A DNA stretch of 64,000 nt, from contig NZ_SZZW01000007.1 of assembly GCF_009829915.1 (NCBI RefSeq), positions 30,333 to 94,332 on the forward strand, written 5' to 3'. Below are positions 1-14,727 of the stretch, piece after piece. Source of the DNA: Pantoea sp. Nvir. Its GTDB lineage: Bacteria; Pseudomonadota; Gammaproteobacteria; Enterobacterales; Enterobacteriaceae. Each line of letters begins with the position of its first letter. Positions within the stretch are counted from its first letter, which is position 1. The position numbers and the translations under genes were made by a program. The notes beneath the pieces were generated by a model, which was given only the letters and a program-made list of their open reading frames with translations, was not told where the DNA came from and did not search any database.

Positions 1-1488
1 CCTATCCAACATGGCAACACTATAACTGTTAAGACTGATGTCTTTTCGTTGAGTATCAATACCCAAGGTGGTGATATTGAACAAGCACAGCTATTGAGCT
101 ACCTAGACAAACTAGGTTCTAAACAACCATTTCAGCTGCTAGAAACCACGCCATCCTTTATTTATCAAGCACAAAGCGGGCTGACTGGTCGTAACGGCCC
201 TGACAATCCAAGTAACGGTGCACGTCCTCTGTTCACTGCTACTCGAGATTATTTTGAAATGGCTGATAGCCAGAATGAACTGCGTATCCCTATGACCTAT
301 ACTGCTGAAAATGGAGTGCGCTATACTAAAACTTTCATCTTCAAGCGCGGTGAATTTGCGATTGACATGGAATATAGAGTTAAGAATACTACCCAACGGC
401 CACTGGAAGTATCACTGTTCGGCCAGCTGAAGCAAACTATTGATTTACCGAAAGATCGTGACAAAGGCAGTCATAACTTTGCGTTGCATACTTTTCGTGG
501 TGCTGCGTACTCCACCAATAAAGAAAAGTACAAAAAGTATAAATTCGATACTATCGCAGATAATGAAAACCTCAATACAACCACAAGCAACGGCTGGGTA
601 GCGATGTTACAGCAATATTTCGTTACCGCATGGGTACCTCGTACTACAGGAGATAATACGTTCTACACTAATAATTTAGGCAACGGTATCGCAGCTATCG
701 GCTATAAATCTTCACCAGTAACTATTCCCTCCGGTCAGCAACAGAGCTTAACCGCAACATTGTGGCTAGGTCCAGAAATTCAGGACAAGATGATTGACGT
801 AGCACCTCATCTTGACCTTACCGTAGACTATGGCTGGCTGTGGTTTATCTCTCAGCCGCTTTTTAAGCTATTGCAGTTTCTGCACAGTTTTATCGGTAAC
901 TGGGGCTTTTCTATTATCTTTATCACTTTCATCGTACGTGGCATCATGTACCCGCTGACTAAAGCTCAATATACATCAATGGCAAAAATGCGTGTGCTAC
1001 AACCGAAAATTCAGGAAATTCGTGAACGTCTAAGCGACGATAAACAGAAGATGAGCCAAGAGATGATTGCGTTTTACAAAGCGGAAAAAGTGAATCCATT
1101 AGGCGGCTGTCTACCTTTAGTTATTCAGATGCCGATCTTTCTCGCTCTCTACTATATGTTGTCAGGTTCAGTAGAGCTGCGTCATGCACCGTTCATACTA
1201 TGGATCTATGACCTGTCAGCGCAGGACCCATATTATATCCTACCAATTCTGATGGGTATAACTATGTTCTTTATTCAAAAAATGTCACCAACTACTGTAA
1301 CTGATCCTATACAGCAGAAAATTATGACTTATATGCCAGTAATTTTTACCGTGTTCTTCCTATGGTTCCCTTCAGGTCTGGTGCTTTACTATATTGTTAG
1401 TAACTTAGTGACTATTATTCAGCAGCAGTTAATTTATCGCGGGCTGGAAAAACGCGGTCTACACAGCCGAGAAAAAAAGAACGCGTAA
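1..1488 (+). CDS. yidC: Membrane protein insertase YidC (5' end outside window)
   Basis: YidC inserts and folds inner-membrane proteins, alone or with SecYEG; F1Fo subunits a and c are classic clients and their genes lie nearby. The frame is open from base 1 with no start codon, so the N-terminus is cut by the window edge; about 496 of roughly 548 residues are present. The periplasmic domain is followed by the conserved core with [12 protein letters not shown], whose arginine lies in the hydrophilic groove, and the C-terminal membrane segments ending [14 protein letters not shown] at base 49 is internal, because the upstream residues still match the family. It precedes mnmE on the same strand, the usual enterobacterial order. 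Confidence 0.97.
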   Translation, partial: PIQHGNTITVKTDVFSLSINTQGGDIEQAQLLSYLDKLGSKQPFQLLETTPSFIYQAQSGLTGRNGPDNPSNGARPLFTATRDYFEMADSQNELRIPMTYTAENGVRYTKTFIFKRGEFAIDMEYRVKNTTQRPLEVSLFGQLKQTIDLPKDRDKGSHNFALHTFRGAAYSTNKEKYKKYKFDTIADNENLNTTTSNGWVAMLQQYFVTAWVPRTTGDNTFYTNNLGNGIAAIGYKSSPVTIPSGQQQSLTATLWLGPEIQDKMIDVAPHLDLTVDYGWLWFISQPLFKLLQFLHSFIGNWGFSIIFITFIVRGIMYPLTKAQYTSMAKMRVLQPKIQEIRERLSDDKQKMSQEMIAFYKAEKVNPLGGCLPLVIQMPIFLALYYMLSGSVELRHAPFILWIYDLSAQDPYYILPILMGITMFFIQKMSPTTVTDPIQQKIMTYMPVIFTVFFLWFPSGLVLYYIVSNLVTIIQQQLIYRGLEKRGLHSREKKNA

Positions 1489-1568
1489 CATACTTACTGC
1501 ATTTTAACAATCTTGTTTACCCTCAGGTAGGCTTATTAACTGTCTTATCTTTTAGTGAGAAAAAGAGT

Positions 1569-2933
1569 ATGATCTACAATGATACTATTGCCGCCCAAGC
1601 AACGCCCCCTGGACGAAGCGGCGTAGGTATTTTGCGTATTTCTGGATCGTGCGCTGCTGAGGTAGCACAGCAAGTACTCGGCAAGCTTCCCAAAGCACGC
1701 TACTCCGATTATCTGCAGTTTAAAGACGTTGACGGTAGAGTATTAGATCAGGGTATCGCTATATGGTTTCCTAGACCCAACTCCTTTACCGGCGAAGATG
1801 TGCTAGAGCTTCAGGGTCATGGTAGCCCTGTGATACTCGATCTACTATTGAAACGTATCGTTACACTACCGGGCGTGCGCATCGCTAAACCTGGTGAGTT
1901 TTCCCAGCGCGCCTTTCTTAATGAAAAAATCGACCTCGCTCAAGCAGAAGCAATCGCCGATCTGATTAACGCTAGCTCTGAACAAGCAGCACGATCGGCG
2001 GTAAATTCTTTACAGGGGATCTTCTCAACTCGTATTAACCAGTTGGTGAAAGCATTGACCCAACTGCGTACTCATGTTGAAGCAGCTATTAACTTTCCTG
2101 ATGAGGAGATTGATTTCCTATCCCACTGTAAAATTGAATTGCAGCTTGATGAAGTGATCTCCAATCTAGATAGTGTATACACCCAAGCAAAGAATGGCAG
2201 TCTAATACGTGAAGGGATGAAGGTTGTGATTGCTGGTAGACCAAATTCCGGTAAATCAAGTTTAATGAACGCTCTAGCCGGATACGATGCTGCAATCGTC
2301 ACGGATATTGCTGGTACCACACGCGACGTGCTGCGCGAGCATATCCATATCGACGGTATGCCATTACACATCATTGATACTGCAGGAATATGTGAAGCCA
2401 GAAACGATGTTGAACGAATTGGCATCGAGCGTGCTTGGAAGGAGATGGAGCATGCAGATCACTTATTGTTTATAGTAGACGGCAACACTACCGACGCCAC
2501 TGAAGCAACGCAAATTTGGCCAGATTTTGTATCGAGTCTGCCTGCGGGCCTACCAATTACTGTAGTACGTAACAAATCGGACATAACAGGCGAAACAGTG
2601 GGTTTAAGTAAAATGAAACGTCACGCACTTATCAGGCTCTCAGCGAGTACTGGCGCAGGCTTAGATGTACTGCGCGCTCATCTAAAACAGTTAATGGGCT
2701 TTGCGTGTAATATAGAAGGCGGTTTCCTAGCGCGTTGCCGCCATCTTGAAGCACTAGCATTAGCAGATACTCACTTAAAGCAGGGTAAAGCGCAATTACT
2801 AGAAGTGTGGGCGGGTGAACTATTGGCGGAAGAGCTGCGGCTCGCACAACAGGCTTTAAGCGAAATCACCGGTAAGTTTACCTCTGACGATTTGCTAGGA
2901 AGCATATTTTCTAGTTTTTGTCTCGGAAAGTAG
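1569..2933 (+). CDS. mnmE: tRNA modification GTPase MnmE
   Basis: MnmE works with MnmG to add the carboxymethylaminomethyl group to wobble uridine 34 of tRNAs reading two-codon boxes. At 454 residues it has the exact E. coli length. The N-terminal folate-binding domain is followed by a helical domain carrying an inserted G domain: P-loop GRPNSGKS at residues 223-230, then the TDIAGTTRD switch region and DTAG. It ends FCLGK, keeping the family's C-terminal cysteine. The ribosome site before the ATG is weak. The partner mnmG is also in the window, so the modification route is kept, although two other GTPase genes nearby (rsgA, hflX) have decayed. Confidence 0.98.
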   Translation: MIYNDTIAAQATPPGRSGVGILRISGSCAAEVAQQVLGKLPKARYSDYLQFKDVDGRVLDQGIAIWFPRPNSFTGEDVLELQGHGSPVILDLLLKRIVTLPGVRIAKPGEFSQRAFLNEKIDLAQAEAIADLINASSEQAARSAVNSLQGIFSTRINQLVKALTQLRTHVEAAINFPDEEIDFLSHCKIELQLDEVISNLDSVYTQAKNGSLIREGMKVVIAGRPNSGKSSLMNALAGYDAAIVTDIAGTTRDVLREHIHIDGMPLHIIDTAGICEARNDVERIGIERAWKEMEHADHLLFIVDGNTTDATEATQIWPDFVSSLPAGLPITVVRNKSDITGETVGLSKMKRHALIRLSASTGAGLDVLRAHLKQLMGFACNIEGGFLARCRHLEALALADTHLKQGKAQLLEVWAGELLAEELRLAQQALSEITGKFTSDDLLGSIFSSFCLGK

Positions 2934-3684
2934 GTTTCAGTTGAAACAAGTCATCAACCACAAATAACTCCTGTACATAAATATACGGAGCTATACACCT
3001 ATAATTATATCTTGCATGACTGAATATTTATATAGCAATGACTATGTCATATTTCCTATCATAGTCAAAGAGAGAAAGCGTATAATAGATGCTGATAATA
3101 AGATTTTATCTTACGGTATCTGAATTAATTAAAATTGTTATGAATTTTTATAAAGTAGACCAAATTAGAATTTTTCTGATATTAAAGGATGGCATTAGAA
3201 AATCTGGTTTAAGCATTTCTTTTTCTAAGACTAGAAAATAGCTATTTTACTCATTGTCCCTGATTCTTAATTATGTAGAGTGCTGTAGGTTCTTCTTTTT
3301 TATCTTTTAAAAGATAGAAGAAACTACAATATAAGTTACAGCTGTACCGTGTTTTATAAGTAGTAAACTCTGAAGCCATCTTCCACTGACAGATATCCTT
3401 AAAATACTGCGTGCACTTAACTAGTTCTTTATTTAAGGAAGTTCATAGCGATTAGTGCCGCTAAAAGGCAAGATATATACTATATGTACTCATTGATCTT
3501 GTCTTTATCGTTATTAACTGCTACCCAAAAAAGTTTTTCTTATCAAGATAAAAAGATAAAAAATAAACTAAAGTTTATGCTTTTATATACACTCTGAGAA
3601 AGAGTATACTAATGAATATAATAATTGTCGTCACAATATAAAGTTTTATAAATAACTACCGCAGACTTTTCGTATGACAGCGAG

Positions 3685-3717
3685 GATATCTATTTTATTT
3701 TCCATAAAATGGATATC
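3685..3717. repeat. 14-bp inverted repeat, 5-nt loop
   Basis: Arms 3685-3698 and 3704-3717 pair with a single G-T exception around a five-base loop. No T-run follows on either strand, so it is not an obvious terminator. Confidence 0.6.
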
Positions 3718-3800
3718 GCCAAATACCCTCCCTTTTGCAATAGAATTTTACACAGAAATACTATCTTCTCTATATGAGAGAATCAATTTTAAGTACTACT

Positions 3801-3834
3801 CTAATTAATTTTTTAATAAATAAAAATTAATTAG
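3801..3834. repeat. 13-bp perfect inverted repeat
   Basis: Arms 3801-3813 and 3822-3834 are exact reverse complements around an 8-base loop, almost entirely A and T. Low complexity raises the chance of coincidence. Confidence 0.5.
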
Positions 3835-4205
3835 ATGTTTTTGGTAAAAACTAATAATAGTTAAAGTTATCAAGTAATGTTACCTATTATATTTATAAAT
3901 ATTGTCAATATAAGATACTTCGAAAATTTTTGCAATTGCTATCTAACAATGGTAAATTGTGCTAGGTTTCTACATTCATGTCATGTGCACCCATAGCTCC
4001 GGCAACAGCAGTAGATGACACAGAAAACTTAAGTAACCGTGCGCAGGTTAAATACTTATCAAGAATTTTTTAGTAATACACATTTGAAAACTATGTGCTA
4101 TAGCTGAACGTTTTCGCTCAACCTTATTAAGGTTGATCTGGATATGAAATATAAATTACTTTAGTGAATTAAATTAAAGAAAAGATATTTAATTCAGATA
4201 TTTTT

Positions 4206-4227
4206 TATCTTTTATATATAAAAGATA
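4206..4227. repeat. 22-bp perfect AT palindrome
   Basis: Bases 4206-4227 are self-complementary with no spacer. The sequence is A and T apart from one G and one C, so chance is plausible. A related palindrome with flanking imperfect arms lies at 3289-3324. Confidence 0.4.
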
Positions 4228-4516
4228 TTAACAGATTTAAATTATTTTTTTGTACCTAACTTTAAGGGAAATACATATTCTATTTTTTATAAAAATTCCC
4301 AGAATAAATTAATTTGAAATAGCTTCTTTCTGAGAAGAAACATTCTTAACATAAGCATAGAGAATTATGGGATATACATATTTTTATCTATAATCCTAAA
4401 AAAATTAATTATAAAAAATTAAATTTAATAGGCCTATTCAATGATAGGATCAAAATATCCAATAATTAAATACATAATCTTTATAGATATAATGAGTTTT
4501 TTTATAACAAAATTTG

Positions 4517-6343
4517 TTACTCCACTGTTACAGATTTCGCTAAATTACGCGGTTGGTCTATATCAGTCCCCTTAATAAACGCAACATAATAAGCAAGTAA
4601 CTGTAATGGCACGATATAGCAAATCGGTGCAATTACTGTTTCTACAGGTGGTAGAGAAATAATTTTCATATCTTTACTATTATTAAAGCCTGCATTCTGA
4701 TCGGCAAAAACGTATAGCAGACCACCACGCGCGCGTACTTCTTCAATATTTAATTTCAGTTTTTCTAGCAGCTCGTTTTTCGGCGCAACCACAACAACCG
4801 GCATATTATCGTCAACAAGCGCTAGCGGGCCGTGTTTCATCTCACCAGCAGCGTAAGCTTCGGCATGAATGTAGGAAATTTCTTTGAGCTTAAGAGCTCC
4901 TTCCATAGCAATAGGATATTGATCACCGCGCCCCAAGAAGAGCACATGACGCTTATCTAAAAAATCTTGTGCGAGTAGCTCGATGCACTTGTCCTGCCCT
5001 AATATTTGCTTAATACGGTTTGGTAATACTTGTAATGCGTGCAAAATATCTTGCTCTTCCACTAATCTATCATGTAAACGAGCCAGCTTTGATACTAACA
5101 TGAGCAGCACAGTCAATTGCGTGGTAAAGGCTTTGGTCGAAGCCACACCGATCTCGGTACCCGCTTTGGTCATTAGTACCATGTCTGATTCACGAACCAG
5201 TGAAGAACCAGCTACATTACAAATTGCCAATGAACCGAGGTAACCCATTTTTTTAGAGAGACGTAACGCTGCCAGTGTATCTGCAGTTTCACCTGACTGA
5301 GATAAAGTGATTATCAAACTGTTTTTACGTACCGCAGATTTTCGGTAACGAAATTCAGAGGCGATCTCTAAATCACAGGGAATGCTAGCTAATGATTCAA
5401 ACCAGTAGCGTGCCACCATACCTGAATGATAGGAAGTACCGCAGGCTATTATCTGAGTATGCTCAATTTGACTCAATATAGCATCAGCGTTTGGCCCAAG
5501 TTCACTGAGATCGACCTCGCAGTGATTCAAACGACCGGTTAAGGTATTTTTGATGGCCATTGGCTGTTCGTAAATTTCTTTCTCCATATAGTGATGGTAA
5601 ATACCTTTATCGCTTGCGTCGTACTGTACGCTAGATTCGATCTCTGCGCGGTTCACTAATTTGCCTTCGCGATCAAAAATTGATACATCACTGTAGCTAA
5701 TTTCAGCGATATCCCCTTCTTCCAAATAGATGAAGCGTCGCGTCACGGGTAGTAGTGCTAACTGATCGGATGCAATAAAGTTTTCGCCCACACCACGTCC
5801 GATTACTAGTGGACTGCCAAAACATGCTGCCATAAGCAGCAGAGGATTACGGCTGTCCATAAGCACTATACCATAAACACCGCGCAATTGCGGGATAACA
5901 CGCAGCACCACATCGCGTAGATTACCACCTTTTTTTTGTTCCCAGTGCACTAGATGTGCTATCACTTCAGTATCAGTTTCGGAAGAGAAAAAATAGCCGC
6001 GTGCGATTAACACTTCACGTAACAGCTCATGATTTTCCACAATGCCATTGTGCACAACTATAATTTGTTCAGAGACGTGCGGGTGGGCGTTAGCCTCTGA
6101 TGGCTCTCCATGGGTTGCCCAGCGTACATGCGCAATACCAGTGCCACTAATAAGCGGTTGCTGTTTTGCCGCCTTCACTAACATTTCTACTTTTCCTACA
6201 CGCCGTAAGCGAGTAACACAACCTGGATAATCAACTATGGCCAAACCTGCTGAATCATACCCACGATATTCAAGACGACGCAGTCCTTCCAGCAAAATCT
6301 CTGCAATATTACGTTGTGCTACAGCACCTATAATTCCACACAT
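4517..6343 (-). CDS. glmS: Glucosamine-6-phosphate synthase GlmS
   Basis: GlmS makes glucosamine-6-phosphate from fructose-6-phosphate and glutamine, the entry to peptidoglycan and lipid A precursors. It has 608 residues against about 609 in E. coli. Cys2, right after the initiator Met in MCGIIGA, is the glutaminase nucleophile once Met is removed. The N-terminal amidotransferase domain is followed by two SIS isomerase domains with SQSGETADT and STKAFTTQ, and the C-terminus is the conserved LAKSVTVE. An AGGGA motif precedes the ATG. It lies 144 bp downstream of glmU on the same strand, as in E. coli, where the pair is co-transcribed. Confidence 0.98.
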   Translation of the reverse strand: MCGIIGAVAQRNIAEILLEGLRRLEYRGYDSAGLAIVDYPGCVTRLRRVGKVEMLVKAAKQQPLISGTGIAHVRWATHGEPSEANAHPHVSEQIIVVHNGIVENHELLREVLIARGYFFSSETDTEVIAHLVHWEQKKGGNLRDVVLRVIPQLRGVYGIVLMDSRNPLLLMAACFGSPLVIGRGVGENFIASDQLALLPVTRRFIYLEEGDIAEISYSDVSIFDREGKLVNRAEIESSVQYDASDKGIYHHYMEKEIYEQPMAIKNTLTGRLNHCEVDLSELGPNADAILSQIEHTQIIACGTSYHSGMVARYWFESLASIPCDLEIASEFRYRKSAVRKNSLIITLSQSGETADTLAALRLSKKMGYLGSLAICNVAGSSLVRESDMVLMTKAGTEIGVASTKAFTTQLTVLLMLVSKLARLHDRLVEEQDILHALQVLPNRIKQILGQDKCIELLAQDFLDKRHVLFLGRGDQYPIAMEGALKLKEISYIHAEAYAAGEMKHGPLALVDDNMPVVVVAPKNELLEKLKLNIEEVRARGGLLYVFADQNAGFNNSKDMKIISLPPVETVIAPICYIVPLQLLAYYVAFIKGTDIDQPRNLAKSVTVE

Positions 6344-6487
6344 AAATTTTATCCCTGATTTGACGGCTTTCTATTATCTTGCGTTATAATGTGTCCTGAT
6401 AACTCTCATTGCCAGATCCCCCAAGTTTTTTATGGGTAGTCAATTATTTTTATTCTTGTGCAACCAGCACGTACCAGTCTTTAAAAA

Positions 6488-7858
6488 TTATTTCTTCTTC
6501 GCTGGACGTTGCCAGTTTGTTTTATGATTTTGTTCTTTGCGGTTGTAAACTAGCGCAGCAGTGCTGATATCTTTCCTTATTGTACTACCTGCGGCAATAG
6601 TCGTTCTCTCTGCTATGCTTATAGGGGCTATTAGTTGAGTATCGGACCCAACGAACACGTTATTTTTGATGATAGTTTTTGATTTATTAGCACCATCGTA
6701 ATTACAGGTTATAGTACCTGCACCAATATTTACGTTAGAGCCGATTTCCGCGTCACCAAGGTAGCTCATATGTCCAACCTTTGAACTTTTGCCAAGCGTA
6801 GTATTTTTCATCTCAACGAAATTGCCGACGTGTACAGCCTTAGATAGTTCGCTTCCAGAGCGCAAGCGTGCAAAAGGGCCTACAGTACAGTGAGCAGCAA
6901 GATTTGCTTTCTCGATTACAGAATAAGAACTAATTTTACAGTCATCACCAATAATGCTATTCTTAATGATACAGCCGGTGCCAATTTTGACGCTATTGCC
7001 AAAAATAACTTCACCTTCGATAATAACATTAGCATCGATCTCTACATCACGACCATGACTTAGCGTGCCACGTAGGTCGAATCGAGTGGGATCACGTAAT
7101 ATTACACCTGCTAGCAGTAATTTTTCTGCCTGTTCACGTTGATAAATACGCTCTAGCGTTGCCAATTGCAAACAGTTATTAACACCCTTAATTTCACTAA
7201 GGCGTAACGGATGTATTGCATTTATCTGGCATCCTTCTTGATGTGCTAGAGAGATAATATCGGTGATATAGTATTCGTCTTGTGTGTTATTATTATTAAG
7301 CTGTCCCGACCAACGCTTTAAATCACCACCGTTGGCGATTAGTATTCCGGTACTAATCTCGGAAATCTTCAGCTGTTCCTGACTCGCATCTTTTTGTTCA
7401 ACAATTCCAACAATGAGGTTATTTTCTCGTACGATGCGTCCATAACCACTAGGATTATCCAGTACCGCGGTTAACAAACTAATACCGCCTTTAGGCTTCG
7501 AGTTACATAGGCGCTGTAGGGTTTCTTGAGAGATGAGTGGCACATCACCGTAAAGCATCAATATATCTTCATCGTTAACAAATAAAGGTGCAACCTGCTG
7601 GATTGCATGTCCGGTTCCTAGTTGCTCCAATTGCAATATCCAGTTAAGTGATGGATCTGTTAGCACAGATCTCAGTTTGTCGCCACCGTAACCATAAACC
7701 AGATAAATATTCTGTGCGTTGAGACTGATTGCAGCGTCAATCACGTGTTGAATCATGGGTTTACCTGCAAGTGTGTGTAAAACTTTAGGTAAATCGGAAT
7801 ACATACGGCTTCCCTTACCTGCAGCAAGAATTACCACGCTTATTGCGCTATTAGTCAT
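6488..7858 (-). CDS. glmU: Bifunctional GlcNAc-1-P uridyltransferase / GlcN-1-P acetyltransferase GlmU
   Basis: GlmU acetylates glucosamine-1-phosphate and couples it to UTP, giving UDP-GlcNAc for murein and lipid A. The N-terminal pyrophosphorylase domain opens with [17 protein letters not shown]; the second half is a left-handed beta helix of hexapeptide repeats with the acetyltransferase region around NFVEMKN and [13 protein letters not shown]. The frame extends to 7882, but the ATG at 7858 is preferred: an AGGA motif sits 8 bases upstream and the 456-residue product then has the exact E. coli length, beginning [10 protein letters not shown]. It lies downstream of the atp operon behind a strong hairpin terminator. 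Confidence 0.97.
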   Translation of the reverse strand: MTNSAISVVILAAGKGSRMYSDLPKVLHTLAGKPMIQHVIDAAISLNAQNIYLVYGYGGDKLRSVLTDPSLNWILQLEQLGTGHAIQQVAPLFVNDEDILMLYGDVPLISQETLQRLCNSKPKGGISLLTAVLDNPSGYGRIVRENNLIVGIVEQKDASQEQLKISEISTGILIANGGDLKRWSGQLNNNNTQDEYYITDIISLAHQEGCQINAIHPLRLSEIKGVNNCLQLATLERIYQREQAEKLLLAGVILRDPTRFDLRGTLSHGRDVEIDANVIIEGEVIFGNSVKIGTGCIIKNSIIGDDCKISSYSVIEKANLAAHCTVGPFARLRSGSELSKAVHVGNFVEMKNTTLGKSSKVGHMSYLGDAEIGSNVNIGAGTITCNYDGANKSKTIIKNNVFVGSDTQLIAPISIAERTTIAAGSTIRKDISTAALVYNRKEQNHKTNWQRPAKKK

Positions 7859-7962
7859 ATAACTATCCTGAAAATTTTTCAAACACGAAAGTTAAAGGAT
7901 TTAACTCTAAGATTATTATATTTTTCTTAAACTAAAATTAAACATACTTTGGTGTTAAAAGA

Positions 7963-8005
7963 ACACATAAAAAAGCCAGCCTATTAGGCTGGCTTTTTTA
8001 TGTGT
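7963..8005. terminator. Strong hairpin terminator between atpC and glmU
   Basis: Arms 7963-7982 and 7986-8005 form a 20-bp perfect stem with loop ATT. The GC-rich core (AGCCAGCCT / AGGCTGGCT) is bordered by A6 and T6 tracts, so it can end transcription from either strand. It begins 12 bases after the atpC stop and is the natural end of the atp operon. Confidence 0.9.
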
Positions 8006-8017
8006 TTGAGTTCCTAG

Positions 8018-8431
8018 TTACATAGCTTTTTTAGTTAACTCTATCACACGTAATTTAGCAATAGCTTTCGCTAACTCTGCAGCAGCCTGTGCGTAGTCCA
8101 CATCACCGTGACTACTATTCATATGTTTTTCTGCTTTATGTTTTGCTTCTAGCACACGCTCTTCGTCAAGATCAGTACCTCGAATGGCCGTATCTGCTAA
8201 TACAGTAGTATTATCTGGTTGCACTTCCAGCACACCTCCAGAAAGGTAGATATACTCCTCTTCACCATATTCTTTCACGATACGGATTGTGCCAGGTTTA
8301 ATGGTAGTAAGCAGCGGAGCGTGACCTGGGAAAATTCCAAGTTCCCCTTCGCTCCCCGATACCTGAATTTTTTGCACCAAGCCTGAAAACAACTGTTCTT
8401 CTGCACTAACAACGTCTAAATAATAAGGCAT
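8018..8431 (-). CDS. atpC: ATP synthase F1 epsilon subunit
   Basis: Epsilon is part of the rotor stalk of F1 and can inhibit ATP hydrolysis through its C-terminal helices. The 137 residues are close to the E. coli 139. The N-terminal beta barrel is well kept ([37 protein letters not shown]) and the C-terminal helical hairpin ends VIELTKKAM. It is the last gene of the atp operon, 27 bp after atpD, followed by a strong terminator. A GGAGG ribosome site precedes the ATG. Confidence 0.97.
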   Translation of the reverse strand: MPYYLDVVSAEEQLFSGLVQKIQVSGSEGELGIFPGHAPLLTTIKPGTIRIVKEYGEEEYIYLSGGVLEVQPDNTTVLADTAIRGTDLDEERVLEAKHKAEKHMNSSHGDVDYAQAAAELAKAIAKLRVIELTKKAM

Positions 8432-8458
8432 AACCCTCCTCCTTGAAAAAAACAGTTA

Positions 8459-9871
<1,413 letters not shown>

Positions 9872-9992
9872 CTAAATTCGTTTAGCCACCTCAACAGATG
9901 CTGCAGCAGCGTTATCTAATTACAATTTCCCCTTAATTTATACAGGAACAATTCTGTTGGGGGCACAACTGCTATACAAACATATTACTTAA

Positions 9993-10856
9993 TTAAACTG
10001 CGGAGGCTCCTGAAACAATCTCGGTAAGTTCCTGGGTGATACTAGCCTGACGTGCTTTATTGTATACTAAATACAGTTCCTTGATCAGATTCCCACTATT
10101 ATCCGTCGCCGATTTCATTGCTACCATACGTGCAGCTTGTTCACTGGCTAAATTTTCCACTACACCCTGATAAACCTGTGATTCTACATAACGACGGATC
10201 AGGGTATCCAGCAATACTTTTGGATCTGGCTCGTACAAGTAATCCCAAGTTTTTGCCTTTGTTTCTTTTCCATCTACTATCGGTAACGGTAGTAATTGGG
10301 TAATGGTTGGAATCTGAGACAGAGTATTGTTGAATTTATTGCTAACGAGATAGAATTTATTGATTCTACCTTCATCATAAGCCTGTAACATCACTTTCAC
10401 TAAACCGATTAATTCGGATAATGAAGGTTTGTCTCCTATACCAGTTACTTGAGCTAAAATATTCCCTCCTACGGAACCGAAGAAAGCTAGACCTTTGGAA
10501 CCGATAATAGCTAAATCGCTCTTTACAGCTTTATCCGACCAAATTTTCATATCTGCTAGCAACTTTTTAAACAAGTTAATATTCAAGCCACCGCAAAGCC
10601 CTCGGTCAGTTGAAACAATCAAATATCCAATACGCTTAATTTCACGTTCTTCCAAGTAAGGATGTTTATATTCCAGATTACCTAACACAAGGTGACCAAT
10701 CACTTTAAGCATAATATCTGCATATGGACGGCTAGCCTCCATTCTTTCCTGCGTTTTACGCATCTTGGAGACTGCAACCATCTCCATTGCTTTAGTAATC
10801 TTCTGTGTATTTTTTACGCTTTCAATCTTGTTACGTATCTCTTTTGCTCCTACCAC
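9993..10856 (-). CDS. atpG: ATP synthase F1 gamma subunit
   Basis: Gamma is the central rotor shaft that couples proton flow to catalysis in the alpha3-beta3 ring. The frame runs open to an ATG at 10913, but the real start is taken as the GTG at 10856: a GAGGAGAGG ribosome site lies just upstream, the protein is then 287 residues as in E. coli, and the start [15 protein letters not shown] aligns with the family. The longer version would overlap atpA. The conserved [11 protein letters not shown] segment and the C-terminal helix [14 protein letters not shown] are intact. Confidence 0.96.
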   Translation of the reverse strand: MVGAKEIRNKIESVKNTQKITKAMEMVAVSKMRKTQERMEASRPYADIMLKVIGHLVLGNLEYKHPYLEEREIKRIGYLIVSTDRGLCGGLNINLFKKLLADMKIWSDKAVKSDLAIIGSKGLAFFGSVGGNILAQVTGIGDKPSLSELIGLVKVMLQAYDEGRINKFYLVSNKFNNTLSQIPTITQLLPLPIVDGKETKAKTWDYLYEPDPKVLLDTLIRRYVESQVYQGVVENLASEQAARMVAMKSATDNSGNLIKELYLVYNKARQASITQELTEIVSGASAV

Positions 10857-10906
10857 TCTCCTCTCCTCGAAGCTTTTGCCTGCCTTTTGAGGCAAGTTAT
10901 CCGTAA

Positions 10907-12448
10907 TTACCAAGCCTGGGTTGTTTTAAACGTATCAAGTAGATTTTTCAATTGTGCTTCAATTTCGTTGTTGTAGTTACCAGTTTGGTTAATTTCCTGT
11001 ATTAGCTGATCGTAATCGCGATCTGCAAATGCTAACAACGCTGATTCAAAATTAAGAATTTTCTCTGATTCGATGCTGTTCAAGTAGCCATGTTCGGCAG
11101 CAAATAACACTATTCCCTGATGTGCAATGGACATTGGGGAATACTGTTTTTGCTTTAAGAGTTCAGTTACTTTCCGACCGTAGTGCAGCTGTTTACGAGT
11201 TGCTTCATCTAAATCGGAAGCGAATTGCGAAAATGCTACTAATTCACGATACTGCGCCAACGCAGTACGGATGCTACCAGATAGTTTCTTGATGATACTA
11301 GTTTGTGCAGCACCACCAACACGTGATACAGAAATACCGGGGTTCACCGCTGGACGAATACCGGAGTTAAACAGATTTGACTCTAGAAAAATTTGACCAT
11401 CGGTAATAGAGATAACATTAGTAGGAACAAATGCAGAAACGTCTCCCGCCTGGGTTTCAATAATCGGCAGCGCAGTTAATGAACCAGTTTTACCTTTTAT
11501 TTTACCATTGGTAAAACGCTCAACGTAGTCAGCGCTTACGCGTGACGCTCTTTCTAGCAGACGGGAGTGGAGATAGAACACATCCCCGGGAAATGCTTCA
11601 CGGCCAGGAGGACGGCGGAGAAGCAGAGAAATCTGACGATAAGCGATAGCCTGTTTGGATAGATCGTCGTAAACAATTAATGCATCTTCACCACGGTCAC
11701 GGAAATACTCCCCCATAGCACATCCAGAGTAAGGTGCTAGGTACTGCAGGGCAGCAGATTCAGATGCAGATGCGACTACTACGATAGTATTCGAGAGAGA
11801 GCAGTGCTCCTCTAATTTACGTACGATATTAGCAATAGTAGAGACCTTCTGACCAATTGCAACGTAAATACACTTAATACCAGAGTCACGCTGGTTGATG
11901 ATAGCGTCAACCGCCAGTGCAGTTTTACCAGTCTGACGATCACCTATGATCAACTCGCGCTGACCACGACCGATTGGAATCATAGCATCGATAGATTTAT
12001 AACCGGTCTGAACTGGTTCGTCAACTGACTGACGCTCAATAACGCCTGGCGCAATAATTTCAACCGGTGAAAAGCCATCATTGTTGATCGAGCCTTTACC
12101 ATCGATTGGAGTACCCAAGGTATTTACTACTCTTCCCAGCATCCCACGACCAACTGGCACTTCTAGAATACGGCCAGTGCACTTAACCTGCATTCCTTCG
12201 GAGAGATCAGTATACGGCCCCATAACTACAGCACCGACGGAATCACGTTCAAGGTTAAGGGCGATAGCATAACGATTATCCGGCAGGGCAATCATCTCGC
12301 CCTGCATCACATCAGCTAGGCCTTGTACACGAATAACACCATCACTTACAGAGACAATAGTACCTTGATTGTAAACTTCGCTTACGACATTAAACTGGGC
12401 AATGCGCTTCTTGATCAGTTCGCTGATTTCAGTGGAATTCAATTGCAT
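10907..12448 (-). CDS. atpA: ATP synthase F1 alpha subunit
   Basis: Alpha alternates with beta in the F1 hexamer and carries non-catalytic nucleotide sites. It has 513 residues, identical in length to E. coli. The P-loop GDRQTGKT, the segment [17 protein letters not shown] and the arginine-finger stretch [12 protein letters not shown] are intact. It starts 18 bp after atpH and is followed 50 bp later by the preferred GTG start of atpG. All eight structural subunits are kept, so oxidative or proton-gradient ATP synthesis is probably important to this organism. Confidence 0.98.
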   Translation of the reverse strand: MQLNSTEISELIKKRIAQFNVVSEVYNQGTIVSVSDGVIRVQGLADVMQGEMIALPDNRYAIALNLERDSVGAVVMGPYTDLSEGMQVKCTGRILEVPVGRGMLGRVVNTLGTPIDGKGSINNDGFSPVEIIAPGVIERQSVDEPVQTGYKSIDAMIPIGRGQRELIIGDRQTGKTALAVDAIINQRDSGIKCIYVAIGQKVSTIANIVRKLEEHCSLSNTIVVVASASESAALQYLAPYSGCAMGEYFRDRGEDALIVYDDLSKQAIAYRQISLLLRRPPGREAFPGDVFYLHSRLLERASRVSADYVERFTNGKIKGKTGSLTALPIIETQAGDVSAFVPTNVISITDGQIFLESNLFNSGIRPAVNPGISVSRVGGAAQTSIIKKLSGSIRTALAQYRELVAFSQFASDLDEATRKQLHYGRKVTELLKQKQYSPMSIAHQGIVLFAAEHGYLNSIESEKILNFESALLAFADRDYDQLIQEINQTGNYNNEIEAQLKNLLDTFKTTQAW

Positions 12449-12466
12449 ATGCTTGCTTTAGCCTCC

Positions 12467-13000
12467 TTAAGACTGCAAGACGTCTGCCAGACGCTCAAGG
12501 CGGCTGCGTACGCTGCCATCAATCACTATATCACCCGCATAGATAATCATTCCTGCCATCACAGATTTATCAACTTTATAATTTATCTTCACTTTGCGTG
12601 ATAGACGTTTTTCCATAGCGGAATTAATTTTACTCAGCTGGCTGACGTTCAGGACACTAGCAGAAATCACCTCAACTTCCATGATCGCCTCATAAGCGTT
12701 ACGCAATTGAATAAAATGTTTTAATACAGCTGGAAGCGTTGCTAACCGTCCGTTTTCAGCCATTACCTTGATTAGATTTTGACCATATTTATCTAATTGA
12801 TCCCCGCAAACAGCAATAAATAAAGACGATAATACGTGTGGTACCTTGATGACGGAGATCAGACTCGCCATTTGTTCGTTACGTGCTACACTATCAGAAA
12901 ACGTCAGCATATCTTGCCAGGGTTTAATTCTTTTCTGCTCGATAGCAAAGTCAAAAACTGCTTTGGCATAGGGGCGAGCTGCAGTCATTAGTTCAAACAT
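12467..13000 (-). CDS. atpH: ATP synthase F1 delta subunit
   Basis: Delta links the F1 head to the b-subunit stator. The start chosen is the ATG at 13000: a strong AGGAGGGG ribosome site lies immediately upstream and the 177-residue product then equals E. coli AtpH in length. The frame is open to 13027, but that extension would cover the ribosome site. The core ([39 protein letters not shown]) is typical. The first 8 bases overlap the 3' end of an extended atpF, an arrangement described under findings. Confidence 0.96.
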   Translation of the reverse strand: MFELMTAARPYAKAVFDFAIEQKRIKPWQDMLTFSDSVARNEQMASLISVIKVPHVLSSLFIAVCGDQLDKYGQNLIKVMAENGRLATLPAVLKHFIQLRNAYEAIMEVEVISASVLNVSQLSKINSAMEKRLSRKVKINYKVDKSVMAGMIIYAGDIVIDGSVRSRLERLADVLQS

Positions 13001-13490
13001 TCGCCCCTCCTCTTGATAATTCAGCAACTATTTTATTGATAATGTCACTATTAGTAGCCTCATCTATTATTATGGAATGTTCGATGATCTTTTCAGCTCC
13101 AGCTATTGCTAATAACGCAACTTGCTTACGTAGCTCTTCTTGGGCACGTCTACGCTCGGCATCTATTTCTTCCTGCGCCTGCGCTATGATGCGGTTACGT
13201 TCCTTCTGGGCTTCAGTTTTTGCTTCATCAAGAATCTGAGTACGACGCTTGTGTGCCTGCTCAATAATAATTTGAGCCTCTTCTTTAACTTTTTTCATCT
13301 GATCGGTCGCTTGAGCCTGTGCGAAATCTAACTCTTTCTTCGCACGCTCAGCAGAGGCAAGCCCTTCAGCAACTTCTTTTTGGCGTTTTTCAATTGCACC
13401 TATGATCGGTGGCCACACGTACCTCATGCAGAATGTAACGAAAAGAAGGAATGCGATAGCCTGACCGAAAATTGTTGCGTTAATGTTCAC
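12993..13490 (-). CDS. atpF: ATP synthase Fo subunit b, C-terminally extended
   Basis: Subunit b forms the peripheral stator: one N-terminal membrane helix (about residues 5-25), then a long charged coiled coil reaching to delta. It has 165 residues against 156 in E. coli. The body matches to the usual C-terminus IVAEL, after which the reading continues SRGGANV before a TGA that lies inside atpH. The ancestral stop codon has therefore been lost, and the extra codons are translated from the atpH ribosome site. A seven-residue tail plus the two-residue internal length difference may be harmless at the delta contact. Confidence 0.95.
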   Translation of the reverse strand: MNINATIFGQAIAFLLFVTFCMRYVWPPIIGAIEKRQKEVAEGLASAERAKKELDFAQAQATDQMKKVKEEAQIIIEQAHKRRTQILDEAKTEAQKERNRIIAQAQEEIDAERRRAQEELRKQVALLAIAGAEKIIEHSIIIDEATNSDIINKIVAELSRGGANV

Positions 13491-13600
13491 AGCACAATGC
13501 CTCTAATTAATTCATCTGACTTTTCAGCGGAAAATGGCAGAATAATTGCCCATTACATAGCAACAACTCCCTCTATATAATGCACAAAGAGACTCAGGAT

Positions 13601-13858
<258 letters not shown>

Positions 13859-13886
13859 TTAGTTAAATACTGAGTATTAAAAATAA

Positions 13887-14720
<834 letters not shown>

Positions 14721-14727
14721 TTATTAT

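Larger units (their letters stand above)
2934..4516. other. 1.6 kb AT-rich non-coding spacer between mnmE and glmS
   Basis: No credible gene is seen. In E. coli this interval holds many genes, including the pst-phoU operon next to glmS. The only higher-GC patch is about 3960-4080; its minus strand reads STAVAGAMGAH, weakly like the start of mature PstS, too little to call. The spacer carries several inverted repeats, listed separately. Confidence 0.6.

Noticed and set aside
3940..4080. pstS N-terminal remnant downstream of glmS
   Set aside because: The resemblance covers about ten low-specificity residues; synteny alone is not enough.
10857..10913. Upstream extension of atpG to an ATG at 10913
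   Set aside because: It would overlap atpA, cover the GAGGAGAGG ribosome site and add 19 residues absent from the family.
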